The notes under the pieces were generated by a model. That model was not told the origin of the DNA. It saw only the letters and a program-made list of their open reading frames with translations, and did no database searches. The position numbers and the translations under genes were made by a program. Source: Blepharisma stoltei (lineage: Eukaryota; Ciliophora; Heterotrichea; Heterotrichida; Blepharismidae). Taken from it: a stretch of 64,000 nucleotides of DNA. Location of the stretch: positions 1-64,000 of the forward strand of contig CAJZBQ010000036.1 in assembly GCA_914767885.1 (NCBI GenBank), given 5' to 3'. This document shows, one piece after another, positions 52,592-63,371 of the stretch; positions within the stretch are counted from its first letter, which is position 1, and each line of letters begins with the position of its first letter.

Positions 52592-53079
52592 TTTTATTTT
52601 TAATTAAATTAAGAGTCTTAATGTCTTCTAGATTTTATAATTCCGCACGCTTTCCACCAAAGCCAACCTAATTTAGCGGAAACTCAGACGCTATTTGGAA
52701 TAGTGATCTTCTCTAGAAGCTGCGCTTGCACTGTTTTCCCAAGAGTTTAACAGATCAGAAAGACGCTCTGCCAAATACCATCGGGTGTTATAGAGATAAA
52801 GGTTAGCCCGATATCTCCTGTTGGCCACCTTTTGGAGAGTGACATCTAGGGTTAAAAACCCACCTGAGCCGGTAGTGAAAGAATCCGTGTCCAAAACCAT
52901 CCGAATAGCTAATGAAATAAACTGGAATGACCGCCAGCAGATTCTCTAGATCACCCACCCATATGGCTGCCATACAATTAGCTTAGGGTTAGAATCAAAG
53001 GTCCTGAGCCTTAAAGCCATTTGACGCCCACAGTGGTATATCTTCATTAAGGACATATTTCGTTACCACCATATTAATT
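52592..53079 (-). mobile_element. SINE-like retroelement, second copy next to the first
   Basis: On the - strand it starts ATGGTGGTAACGAAATATG and ends near AGACATTAAGACTCTTAA. The flanks are CATATTAATT direct repeats (52582-52591, 53070-53079) containing TA. A 70-codon open frame inside has no recognised domain. It inserted about 3 bases from the target of the neighbouring element. Confidence 0.7.
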
Positions 53080-54094
53080 ATGTGTTTTAAATTAATCATG
53101 ATTATAATTAAACTCTAATTCTCTTATTTTTTATTTATAAATCTTAGATAAAATTCGATTTTTATTTCAATATTCCATTTTTCGAAAAAAAATCAATGTT
53201 TATATGAAATTTAAAACTTGCAAACTCCTTAATCTAGCAAACAAAATCTTACTTGCTAATGGAGTAAGTAGGAAATTTTTTGAATTTTAGGGATCAATTT
53301 TTGGGTTGTTTAAGATCTTTGGGTATGAGGAAATTAGTTTTCGTGATATGTGAAATATTAGTTTTATATAATTGATTATGTTTTATGAATTTAATTAGGA
53401 GTTTAAATTAATCAGTCTGATATTTATGAGATTAAGATAAATTATAAGATAGCTAGAAGATCAGTAATTTTTATTCAAAATAACTTTAATTTCTAAATCA
53501 ATATGACAACAGATTAAAATGGTGGTCTATTTGAAATCGAAGAAATTAAAAAGTTTTTATATATTTGAGAATAAAATAAGATTTGACTTTAATTGTAAGA
53601 CAAACGGAAAAAAATTATGCCTTAGCTTTTAAAAAATAGATTTTATTAATTTGCTTATCTTTTTGCTTTTATAATATTTTATTCCATTCTATTATCTTTG
53701 TTAAATGTGATGCCTCAATATTTTTGATATCAATACTTCAAAGAAAAGGAAATGTTCGTAAAAGAGTAAAAATTCTGATCAATTATAAAATTTAATTCTT
53801 AAGGCCTGTGAAAATTAATATGGAGCTATTTCAATTTTCTTTAAACTGATAAAAGTAAAATATGAAAATAATTGATTTTTTTTTATATAATATTTTGCTT
53901 TTGAGTGATTAAACCTCGAATAATATTATCCTTCTAGCTTGTAATACATAATTTAACTTAAACATGCCATATTAAGAAAATTTCATTACTTAGGATTAAA
54001 TATAATTTTTCTTTAAATCTTTTGTAAGTTTTTTTATTATGATATTAGATTGCAAATATTATTATTTTATTATTTAATCAAATAATAAAAATAT
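53080..54094. other. AT-rich spacer
   Basis: No gene seen. From about 53990 the sequence is the upstream flank that recurs before the second cyclin copy at 58393. Confidence 0.4.
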
Positions 54095-54971
54095 ATGAAA
54101 GAAGATATTATATTAGCCAGTCAAGCAGTAATTTGCCAGATTCCTAGTGTTAATGATTTTTTGCAGGCCTTTTCGCTCAAATTAAGAGCTCAGATAAAAG
54201 AAAGTGCATATCAGAAAACTAAGCCACAGCTTTTAGAATGCGAGTATTTTTTCGGCAGCGAACAAAAATATGAGTATTCTTTTTCAATAGCAAAAGATAT
54301 TCCATACCAATTAAACATTTATGAATATCTTTGCTTTCTTTCAGATACTTTAAAATTTACCATAGAAACGTGAATTCTGGCAGCTGCATATCTAGAAAAG
54401 GTTTTGTTAAAAATTCCTTTATTATGCTCCAATTGGAGAAAGCTTGTAACCTATTCCATTTTTAATTCCCAAAAAATTAGCGAAAGAAATGAATTATGTA
54501 CCACAGAATTTGCCGATATTATACCTAATATTGAAGTCGTTGATTTTATTCTGATGGGCTTTGAGTATCAGAGACTAATTGAATATAATTATGAAGTTTA
54601 TAAAGAGGAATTAATAGAAATTACTATATCAATCTTTTAATAAAAATTATAAATTTGATTATTATAAATTATTTTAAATTCTTTATCAAGTCCTCAATTT
54701 AATAAAGATAAAAAAATTAATTTAAGTTAATATAAAAATAAAGGATGGACATAAATTTTATTAAAAATGTGAAAGCATATTTACTTACTATTTAATTGAG
54801 GGGAGTGAGTCAACTCTTGGATATTTTCCTTCAGATTCATATTGAAATTGAGAAATCGATGAGGAAAGCCTAGAAAAAGTTGCAAAAAATTCAAAAGAAA
54901 TACCACAAGAAGGCCAAAATGAAGTAAATATTTATACTTCGGAAACAATATACTGCATAAATACAGTTTAA
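54095..54971 (+). CDS. Cyclin-Y/PHO80-like protein, copy A, interrupted
   Basis: The sequence MKEDIILASQAVICQ, then FLSDTLKFTIETWILAAAYLE, NWRKLVTYSIFNSQK and FVDYILMGFE-type helices matches the cyclin box of cyclin Y (helix 1 ...aaaYLEr.l, then NW.ri...). TGA is Trp at 54371. Near 54632 the frame leaves the copy-B sequence and stops at TAA 54638; the missing end (STLGYFPSDSYW..., CINTV) resumes at 54808. The insert ends in ...AATTGAGGGGAGT, like a MITE end. No TA-to-TA join reproduces copy B exactly, so whether the gene is still functional is open. Such cyclins bind CDKs at membranes. Confidence 0.65.
54632..54805. mobile_element. Insertion in cyclin copy A
   Basis: About 170 bp absent from copy B, where GAAATTGCTGAGTCAACTC is continuous. 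The right end inverted reads ACTCCCCTCAATTAAA, resembling the family-2 MITE terminus; the left end is not clearly matched. Edges are uncertain by a few bases. Confidence 0.6.
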
Positions 54972-55160
54972 GCAGCGTTTTTAAATATTAATATAAAAAT
55001 TAAGGTAATTTTAATATTTTGAAATTCCTATAGCCAAATATTAATAATACTATTAAAGATGTTAATCCAAAAATATATCTATTAGAGCAGCCATTTATAA
55101 TTTGAATAATTTTTTAATCAATAATAATTATTAATCAAAAAGAAATTGCTTGAATTTGAA

Positions 55161-56031
55161 TTAATTCCACCACTTTTTTATGATTTTTCTCAGATTTGCA
55201 AGCCCTAGAGGAATCATGTATAAAGTAGTAACTTTGTTAGCAACTGCAACATGTGCAGCTTGAGTTTTAACCCCTAAATGGCTTGCTTCAACTTGTGTAA
55301 TTTCAAAGTTAAGCTGATCAAGGAGGAGCATTACTGCTGAAGGCAATGCATATCTTAAGAATTTTCTGATGTCATGCCAGAAGTTTTGGAAGTTGCAGGA
55401 TTTGCATTTTTTTTTTCAAGTTTAAAATATTTAATCAATGCGACATAACTGCAAAGTTTGAAATGTAAGTCACTGATGTCGCAATTCCTGCACTTTTTTC
55501 TAGCCAGTCACATTCTATAATAAACAGCCAGCACCAAAATACATGCAAGGTTGTTGTGGTTCCATTTACGGCCAGGCAGGGCCAAAAGTACTCTTGAGCT
55601 TTCAAATATCTTCGGAAGAAATCAAAGCATAAGAAGAACCAAAGCCCTGGTAAAACACAGGATAAATAATTATAGCTGTATTCAGCAATTTTTTCTTCAA
55701 CTCCCATTAGCATAAGAACTTCAGTTATATAGAGGATTGCATTTGTAATTGGAATAAAAGCAACTGTCAGCACAACTACTCCTCTTTGCAGCCATATGCC
55801 GACCATTTCATATTGCTTGTTACCGTTCGCTTGGGAGCATAAGGTCTCAAGGCCTCCTGCTAGACCCCAACCCACAGCGACTCCAATAAAGTTTCCCCAC
55901 ATACTGTCAAGGTCGATTCCATCAAGACGTTCAATATCAATATTGCCAATAAAAAACATATTGATAATTTCGACCAGAAACTGAAGGATAAATGAAAGAA
56001 TCGACGGCACAGCTAGCTTCACAATGGCCAT
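55161..56031 (-). CDS. MATE-family efflux transporter, partial and frameshifted
   Basis: From 56031 the frame reads VKLAVPSILSFILQFLVEIINMFFIG, then GWGLAGGLETLCSQANG (the MATE 'a.g..tl.sqa.Ga' motif), and further helices to LEKSAGIATSVTYISNFAV. After TGA-as-Trp at 55434 the frame drifts. Another frame resumes with FLRYALPSAVMLLLDQLNFEI, the start of the second MATE half, so one base is off within the run of ten T at 55408-55417. The gene ends after about 290 residues (family about 450-500), at LANLRKIIKKWWN, so it is truncated. Sequence upstream of 56031 (LIPAQKETLWQAE) is also MATE-like without an ATG, so the true 5' end lies behind another break. MATE proteins export drugs or organic cations. 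Confidence 0.65.
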
Positions 56032-57056
56032 TTCGGCTTGCCAAAGAGTTTCTTTTTGGGCTGGAATAAGTGGAAGGACAAATCTCCCATTTTAATTAAT
56101 GAACCATATAATCTGGTAAAATGATAAAGCTATCTCATTTTTTTTTGGCTAACGGCTTTAGGTTGATGGAATCGGGATTTCAAATAAAGAAATTATTGGA
56201 AAAAATAATAAAAATTGACAGCTTAAATTACGGCTCAGGTAGGATTTTTATTGTGATTAGCTGTTTTTGTATTTAGCTCCTATTAATATTTATTTTGAAG
56301 ATTTTAGCTATAAAGCATACAAATTCCAGAGATATTGTGATGAATTAGACTTTAAAAAAAGAGTTTTTATGTAGTGGCGTGCATATTTCTAAGTAACTTT
56401 AAGATGACAATGTATTTTTCTTGAAATGTTTTTATTCGATTTATCTTATGATAAGAAGAATAGTATTTTTTTACCTTATTAAAATATTTTTGAAAATTGT
56501 ATAGATTTCGTGCAAAATGGCTGCAGTTTCTATGAGTATACTGATTTTTCTTTTTTGCGAATACGACAATTATTAAGCATTTTAATATAATTTTGCAGCC
56601 AAATGCTAACCAAAATACAGAAATTTGTTAGCGAATCCAAATTTAGAAGAGAAAACACAAATATTAAGCCTTTTGAAAAATTTTAGAAATAAGCCATTTC
56701 CAAAAAAACAAGCTTTTTGTCATATGAGAATACGAAACACTTCCTCAAGTAAACTCTAAAATTTTTAAAAAAATTCTTAATGTAGGTGCCAATGCATTGT
56801 AGCAAATTCAAGCGAATAAGTAACCTTAATAAAAATTAGTTAGTTAGGCTAACTAGAAAAACCAACCAAAAGGTATTTAATCGTATTGGAAGATGACGCA
56901 GTCACATTAAATTATTTTGAAATTTCCCTATCATTTGAAAATATTAATGACATCATATAGCAGCATGCTAGTTTAGTCTCATACTATTAATGCTGGATAT
57001 AGTAAATAATTTTAATTTTTCTATAACTATTTTAATCTTCTTTATCAAATATAAAT
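56032..57056. other. AT-rich spacer, may hide the MATE 5' end
   Basis: Apart from about 60 coding-like bases next to 56031, I see no gene, RNA or repeat. Confidence 0.35.
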
Positions 57057-58267
57057 TTATTCATCGATTCTCGCATCATTATCAAAATTCAGTCCTAAAC
57101 CCATTAGTCCTTCTTTAATATTTTCTATGTTCATCTTAATCCCAACAATATAATTTGAAAGATCATTAGTATTCATATTTAATGCTCTAAATATATATGA
57201 CATATTTTCCCAGCTAGTTTCAATGGCTTGAAGGATATTGACACTATTAAGGAAATGAACCGCTACTTTAGCCCGATCTATTTGGCTCCTTTCTTTCAAT
57301 GCGAATATACTTGTGGGGTCTGTGCTACTTGGGCAAAATGGCTTTAAAAATTCTAAAAATACACGTTCATTTATATAGTATGATTCTTTTTTAACATAAA
57401 AATCAATCAAAAGTAAAGATACTTCGCTATTAATTTCAAGAAATCCAAAGTTTTCTTTGTTTATTGTGGTATCAGTTAAGCTTAAAATTCTTGAAATCAA
57501 ATGCAATTTTAAGATTTCGTCACAAATGTGGAAATATTCTTGAGGGATGTCTTCTAATGCAGTTTTTGCTGGGTCTAGAAGCTTTTCATAAAGCTTGCTG
57601 TACTCGCTAAATAATCCTCTCTCATTCAGATCCTCTGTCGCAATATAAAAATTGATCTGATCTTCCCAGAAAAGCGAACCTCAGGACCTAAATTTAATTG
57701 ATAAAGAAGGTAATAAACAAAAGCCTCTATCGGATCTAATTCTTTTAGTTCGCTCCTCATGCTTAAATCAGAGAGTGCACCATATCTCTGGGTTTTAATA
57801 AAATACTTCCTTGATTCAGAAGGAGAAATAGTTATAACAATTTTTCTTCCAAGCTGTAAACCGCTTTCTTTCTCTGAAAAAAATATACTTTCTGGTCCAC
57901 TCAGTTTAAAAGTATCAATAAAAAATCTAGCAGCTGCATTTTCTAGAATTTTATAGGGAAGGTCTTTATAATAATATAAAATCTTAAGTAATTCGATCAT
58001 AAGAATCTTGTTTTTACATTGGAAGGCCCATCTCACAAGTTCGTACAAAGCATCCTTCTGTAATTTCTGATTTTGAATATTTAATAAATAATTTTGAATT
58101 TTTTCATCTTCAACCCCTTCTAGATGTTTTTTTACAAGAGCTTTGCTTTCTACTAATAGCTCTTTGTCCTTATCGAAATCATGAAAAGCAAAAGCCTTAA
58201 CTGGCCCATTATCTGGTTGTTGCTTGCTTTCTTCCTCAGACATTATTTCAATTATTATAATCATCAT
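57057..58267 (-). CDS. Unrecognised protein, one frame break
   Basis: The first part (start 58267, or the ATG at 58243 giving MSEEESKQQPDNGP) is helical and charged, then ESRKYFIKTQRYGAL and EAFVYYLLYQLNLGPEVRF. Another frame continues WEDQINFYIATEDLNERG and reaches LHLISRILSLTDTT and the stop at 57057. The two parts clearly belong together (FIKT..., GPEV.F..., FYIATEDL). The break near 57.67 kb needs a removal of 2 mod 3; a 26-nt GT..AG segment would fit but exceeds the 16-nt intron seen elsewhere. The pattern recalls kinase-like folds, but I do not assign a family. Confidence 0.6.
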
Positions 58268-58299
58268 TTTTAATCCCTTAAATAAGTTAGAATCAAATA

Positions 58300-59370
58300 C
58301 ATTTTTGTCTTTAAATCTTATGTAAATTTTTTTATTATGATATTAGACTACAAATATTATTATTTTATTATTTAATCAAATAATAAAAATATATGAAAGA
58401 AGATATTATATTAGCCAGTCAAGCAGTAATTTGCCAGATTCCTAGTATTAATGATTTTTTGCAGGCATTTTCGCTCAAATTGAGAGCTCAAATAAAAGAA
58501 AGTTCATATCAGAAAACTAAGCCACAGCTTTTAGAATGCGAATATTTTTTCGGCAGCGAACAAAAATATGAGTATTCTTTTTCAATAGCAAAAGATATTC
58601 CATACCAATTAAACATTTATGAATATCTTTGCTTTCTTTCAGATACTTTAAAATTTACTATAGAAACGTGGATTTTGGCAGCTGCATATCTAGAAAAGGT
58701 GTTAGCAAAAATCCCTTTATTATGCTCCAATTGGAGAAAGCTAGTAACCTATTCCATTTTTAATTCCCAAAAAATTAGCGAAAGAAATGAATTAGGTAGC
58801 TCAGAATTTGCCGAGATTATACCTAATATTGAATTCGTTGATTATATTTTGATGGGGTTTGAGTTCCAGAAACTAATTGAATATAATTATGAAGTTCATA
58901 AAGAGGAATTATTAGAAATTGCTGAGTCAACTCTTGGATATTTTCCTTCAGATTCATATTGAAATTGGAAAATTGATGAAGAAAGCCTAGAAAAGGTTGC
59001 AAAAAAATCTAAAGAAATCCCACAAGAAGACCAAAGTGAAGTAAATATTTATGCTTCGGATACGATATACTGCATAAATACAATTTAAGCAGAGCATTTT
59101 GAATATTAATATAAAAATTAAGGTAATTTTAATATTTTGAAGTTCCTATAGCCAAATATTAATAATAATACTATTAAAGATGTTAATTCGGAACTATATC
59201 TATTAGAACAGCCATTTATAATTTGGATAATTTTAATCAATAATAATTATTAATCAAAAAGAAATTGCCTACTGCGAATATTAAATTTAAATTAATTGAT
59301 TATTGTTTTTCTTGGTCATTCCACCACCATTTTATCGATTTTTTGATAGATTTGCAAACCTGATAGAAAA
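58300..59370 (+). repeat. Segmental duplication, copy B
   Basis: Counterpart of 53990-55215, without the 170-bp insertion. It ends in a relic of the MATE 3' end (TTCCACCACCATTTTATCGA..., GATTTGCAAACCTGATAG), showing that the duplicated unit included that gene's tip. Confidence 0.85.
58393..59088 (+). CDS. Cyclin-Y/PHO80-like protein, copy B, intact
   Basis: 231 residues from ATG to TAA, with one TGA as Trp near the end (SDSY-W-NWKIDEE). Cyclin-box helices: EYLCFLSDTLKFTIETWIL, AAAYLEKVLAKIPLLCSNWR, KLVTYSIFNSQK, then FAEIIPNIEFVDYILMGFEF. The spacing agrees with cyclin Y (YLERLL..., NW+R.., LE..FL). The N-terminal half contains ECEYFFGSEQKYEYSFS, shared by copies A and D. It probably partners a PCTAIRE/CDK14- or Pho85-like kinase (inference). 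Confidence 0.75.
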
Positions 59371-61733
59371 ATAAGAAAGTTCATAGTAAAAAAAGCCTAA
59401 CCAAAGAGAAAAATACAATGGCTTAAAAAAGTGTCGGAAAACATCAAATATAAAATAAAATGTGCAAAGACTTGAGAAAATATAAATATTTATTTAATCA
59501 GTTTATAAATCAAATAAAATAATATTAATATATATATTTATGGATTTATTTTAAAATAATTATAAAGTTATGATTCTGTCAAAGCTGGCCTTGTAATGGT
59601 GCCTAAACATAGATGAAAATTAGCTCAAAAAACTTAATGAGTCTTTAATCAAAATGCTTATCAAGCAATTAGCATAGAATCTTCTGCATATATATTACTT
59701 TTTTTTTATAACTTTTTTTATATTCCAACTAATGTTTTATAGTGGTTTTTTTCGCGCTTTATAAGTAGAATAATTTAAAAATTCTTGCTTAATTCATTTG
59801 TTTACTTAAAATCACTCAAATACTTATAAAGCTATAAGAATTTCATAAAATAGCATCTTTAAAATTTAAAAAACAAGGGAATATTTCATCAACTAATGCT
59901 ATTACAATTTTAATGAAAATATTTGATATCAGTCTTTGCTTTTAAGCTGATTTATTTACTTCTAATTTGTTTTAAATTATATAATTCTGAAACATTCATA
60001 AAATTAAATTAAAATATACAAAACGAAAGTTATATCTCCACTAATAAGTAAAAAAGTCCTCTTTATTTAATAGAGAGCTATGAATTTTCTATAATTTATT
60101 AAAAATCTGGTCTTGATACCGGCGCTACCATATTTTATACCATTCTATGCAGAATATATATGCTTGCAAGGTGGCAATCTGCTTGAAAGAGATTATTCAT
60201 CCTTATGGTTCACATTCTAGATAAAATATTTTATTAAAAATTATTGAGTATATTTAATAGTTTTTCATATGCAATATTTTCCACTTGCTTTCACCATCCA
60301 GGAGTTTTCCGCAAGCTTTGATTACTATTAGGTATTTAGATTTTAGAGTTTTTATTCCTTCATCAGGATGTTTTAGACTGAAGCTCACCTTTAAAATCCC
60401 CAAGTAGTGAGTCAACAGTCATCTTGTCTTGCAAGCATTTGACAGAATTTTTTTTTCAGTAGCTGGATTCATATAGTTGTAATAAGCTTCAATAATAATA
60501 AGTTGATATTTATTTTAAAGATAAATTATTAAGTTTATATGTATATATCATTTTTTCAATTTGATTTTTTGAATGATTAAATAATATTTTGCATTTTGTT
60601 TGATCTTTGCGTACAATTTGCAGCATTTATTATTTTTATATTTGGTTTTTTCCCAATTTTTTTCCGAATAGTTCTATGGGCTTCTTTTCAATAGATTTTT
60701 GTCCAAAAGATTGATAAATATGCCGCTAAAAGCCCTTTTTTCCTCATTAAATAGCTATTGAAATTTTCTTATATTTATATAAACCTTTTTACAATTTATT
60801 ATTTCTGTGTTCTTAATATACTTATACAGTCATTTTTATTGAAGTATAATCAATATCCATTTCCTAAAATATTAAGCATATTAATTTTAATTTTTATCAT
60901 AATTTTAAACTTTTATTTTATCGGTTACAGAATTATAACAAAATGACCCAATATGAAACTTTTAACTTTTTATGCATCCCCTTGCATTATATTTAGCATT
61001 AATTTAATTAGCTAAATTAAATCAAATTAGTAGATGCAGCGTTTTTAAACTAAAATTTTAAGTAATTAAAAAATGCATTTTCTGCATTATAGACTGGGTT
61101 AAATTTAGGAAATAATAATCTATTGAATTTTCATCAATATGAACCTGAGGCTTGATTGAAGAATATGTGGTAAACTGCTTAGCAAATTTTTATAAATTTT
61201 AAGGCAAAATTCTTAAGAATTGTGGCCTGTATCCAATGACCACATATTGACTTCTAACTATTTTTAACTAATTGAAAATCCTAAACTTAAAGTCAATAAA
61301 ATCAATTAATCAATCCTTAGTCATTTTTCAACAACTATAATAAATTAAAATGACCTCAAAAATAGGAGAATTAAAGTGAATTTAGTATTTATACCTAATA
61401 ATTAAAGCAAATGGTAGATTCCTGAATGCTTATGCGAGATTATTCTAATTTAAAAATTATAAGAATTTTTTCGCAACATTTATAAAGGCAGGTATTAAAG
61501 TTATTAAAGTTATTATATAGGCAGCCTTATAGTAAAATTCGCATATAAAATCGCCAATAAAAATATTTTTTGTTATACTTAATAACCATTTTTCTTATTA
61601 AATAACGTTTTAGCCCTATCTGAACAGTAATTTTTATACTTTTTTCGATTCTTTTATAAAACATTGTTTTTATAATCATATCACTGATTATTTAATTTTA
61701 CTGCCATTTTTTTATCAGTATATAATAATCAAT
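59371..61733. other. Long AT-rich gene desert
   Basis: About 2.3 kb with stops in every frame, poly-A/T runs and no recognised gene or element. A hydrophobic 62-codon frame at 60758 is probably chance in AT-rich DNA. Confidence 0.5.
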
Positions 61734-62868
61734 ATGATCTCGAAAACATTTAGCTCAACTCTTAATTTCACCCAATGGATCAACTCAAGATCACCTGAAA
61801 TCCTGGATCTAATTCATTCGATTTCAAGAGCCCTATATATAGAAATCGAATATTTCTGCAAGGAAATAAGAATTAATCCTAGGGCTGTGAATCTAGAAAA
61901 CATCCCTGAAAGCGATTATTTCTCCTATCAAGATAATTACAATAGCTGCTACGACGAAAAACTAGCAAGGCCAGTAGATATTCAAGAAATTTCAGAATTC
62001 GTACAGACTCTGTATAAAGAATTTAAATTCAGTAAAGAGTGCTTTGTTTTGACTATGGTGTATATTAAATCCCCTCTTCTGTGAGAGAACAAAAAATTTT
62101 TGTTCGCTCACGGAGATGTTAATTTATTTTTTTTCAAAATTTATAAATATCCCAATTCGCAAAAAATTGGAAAGCAAATATTAATTTAATTTGTAAAATT
62201 TATGTTCAAAACGCATATAGATTTATTATATTAGTTATCAATATTTTTTTCATAAAAAATGTTTATTCGCTCAGGGAGGGTGGGTTTTTGGGCAAAAAAT
62301 AGGAATTGTTCTAATGGTTTTGTTCGCTCACGGAGGCGGGGAGTAAAAAATTTTTGTTTTACTCAAAAATACCACTAATGAGTGACAACTGAAAAAAATA
62401 TATACCAATTTAAGTTTAATTAATGGAATTTTGTAAACCCAAAACTATTTTTCCCAAATAAAGCCAAAAATTTGAAGGCTAAGCCGATAATTAATAAATA
62501 AAAAGTGTATACTACTTATTTCTACATTAGTAGCACAAAGAGTCTCGGATAATGCCATTATTTCCGCTTCAGATTACAATAATATCAAAGGCTTCAGCCT
62601 TGAAGATATTAGACTAATGGAAATAGATTTTCTCAATTTTATAGGCTACGACTATAAGCTAGAAGCCATAGAGTATTTGTATCAAAGTAATTACCTTCAG
62701 GATATCTCAAAATCTATTAAAGGCAACACATGGTATTTAGATAATGAGAAACTGGAAAATATTATGAAGAGATCGAAGCAGCTCTCTGAGGAAGAAAGCG
62801 ATAGCGATTGCGGCATTTATCACTCTGAAGCTATGCATTCTATCGACATAGACCTAATAGATTACTAA
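61734..62868 (+). CDS. Cyclin-Y/PHO80-like protein, copy C, two IESs
   Basis: After removing a 278-bp MITE and a 107-bp IES, 250 codons remain. The cyclin box is then continuous: QEISEFVQTLYKEFKFSKEC, FVLTMVYIKKFLFYSKIPL, MSDNWKKYILLISTLVAQR, NNIKGFSLEDIRLMEIDFLN. This matches the order of cyclin Y and Pho80 (YI.r......lt..NW.rilltallvA, ...isleem..lE.dFL). The C-terminal tail is Ser/Glu/Asp rich. TGA is Trp in DNW. Two unlike insertions lie within 350 bp of the cyclin box. Confidence 0.85.
62069..62346 (+). mobile_element. Diverged family-1 MITE in cyclin copy C
   Basis: 278 bp flanked by TAA (62066-62068, 62344-62346). Ends ATCCCCTCTTCTGTGAGAGA and GTTCGCTCACGGAGGCGGGGAG; subterminal hairpin kept. 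Removal joins MVYIK to KFLFYSKIPLMSDNW. Confidence 0.88.
62405..62511. other. IES, 107 bp, in cyclin copy C
   Basis: Edges AAATATATACCAATT and AGTGTATACTACTT. TA 62403 joined to TA 62510 gives DNWKKYI-LLISTLVAQ, restoring the most conserved cyclin-box helix; without it TAA follows at once. Confidence 0.82.
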
Positions 62869-63371
62869 TTAGTCTTAAAATATTGGATATTTAAGAATGA
62901 ATAATTTCCAGAAATTAAGCAAATTATATATTTTTTATTTCAGGTTCGTATATTGTTAAAAATCTAAATAAACCAAATTTTTATTGAGCTCCAACAATCG
63001 TTCACATTTTCTTATTTGATACAATATTAAACTTATATTTCTTTTTATTCTCTTCTGTTAGTAATCTATTTGTAAAACAAAAAATTGATGTATTCTCATG
63101 ATTGAGGAATTATCACAATCATATTATCTCTTTTTAAGCCTTTTCCTATATGCCTATCCTGAAATCTGGCAGCTCAAATAATTATTTTCATGAGATCAAA
63201 AAAGGCTAATAATTAATAATTGCAAAGAGGCATAAAAAAACAGATGTTATCTAAGCTTAATTACAAGTTTCATGCTGTTTTTGTTCAAATTTTACGAAAT
63301 TGATTTTTTTTTAATATTTTTTAAAAAATTCCAAGTTCTCATATTTCATTTGCAGAGAAAAATTAAACAAA
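62869..63371. other. AT-rich spacer
   Basis: No supported feature. Confidence 0.4.

Larger units (their letters stand above)
53990..55215 (+). repeat. Segmental duplication, copy A
   Basis: Matches 58300-59370 at roughly 90-95 percent by eye. It spans the cyclin-like gene, its upstream AT flank, the downstream spacer and the 3' tip of the minus-strand MATE gene. Copy A has an extra insertion of about 170 bp (54.63-54.81 kb). Confidence 0.85.

Noticed and set aside
60758-60946. 62-codon hydrophobic ORF
   Set aside because: AT-rich DNA gives Ile/Leu/Phe/Tyr runs by chance; there are no neighbours, no motif and no extension with TGA as Trp.
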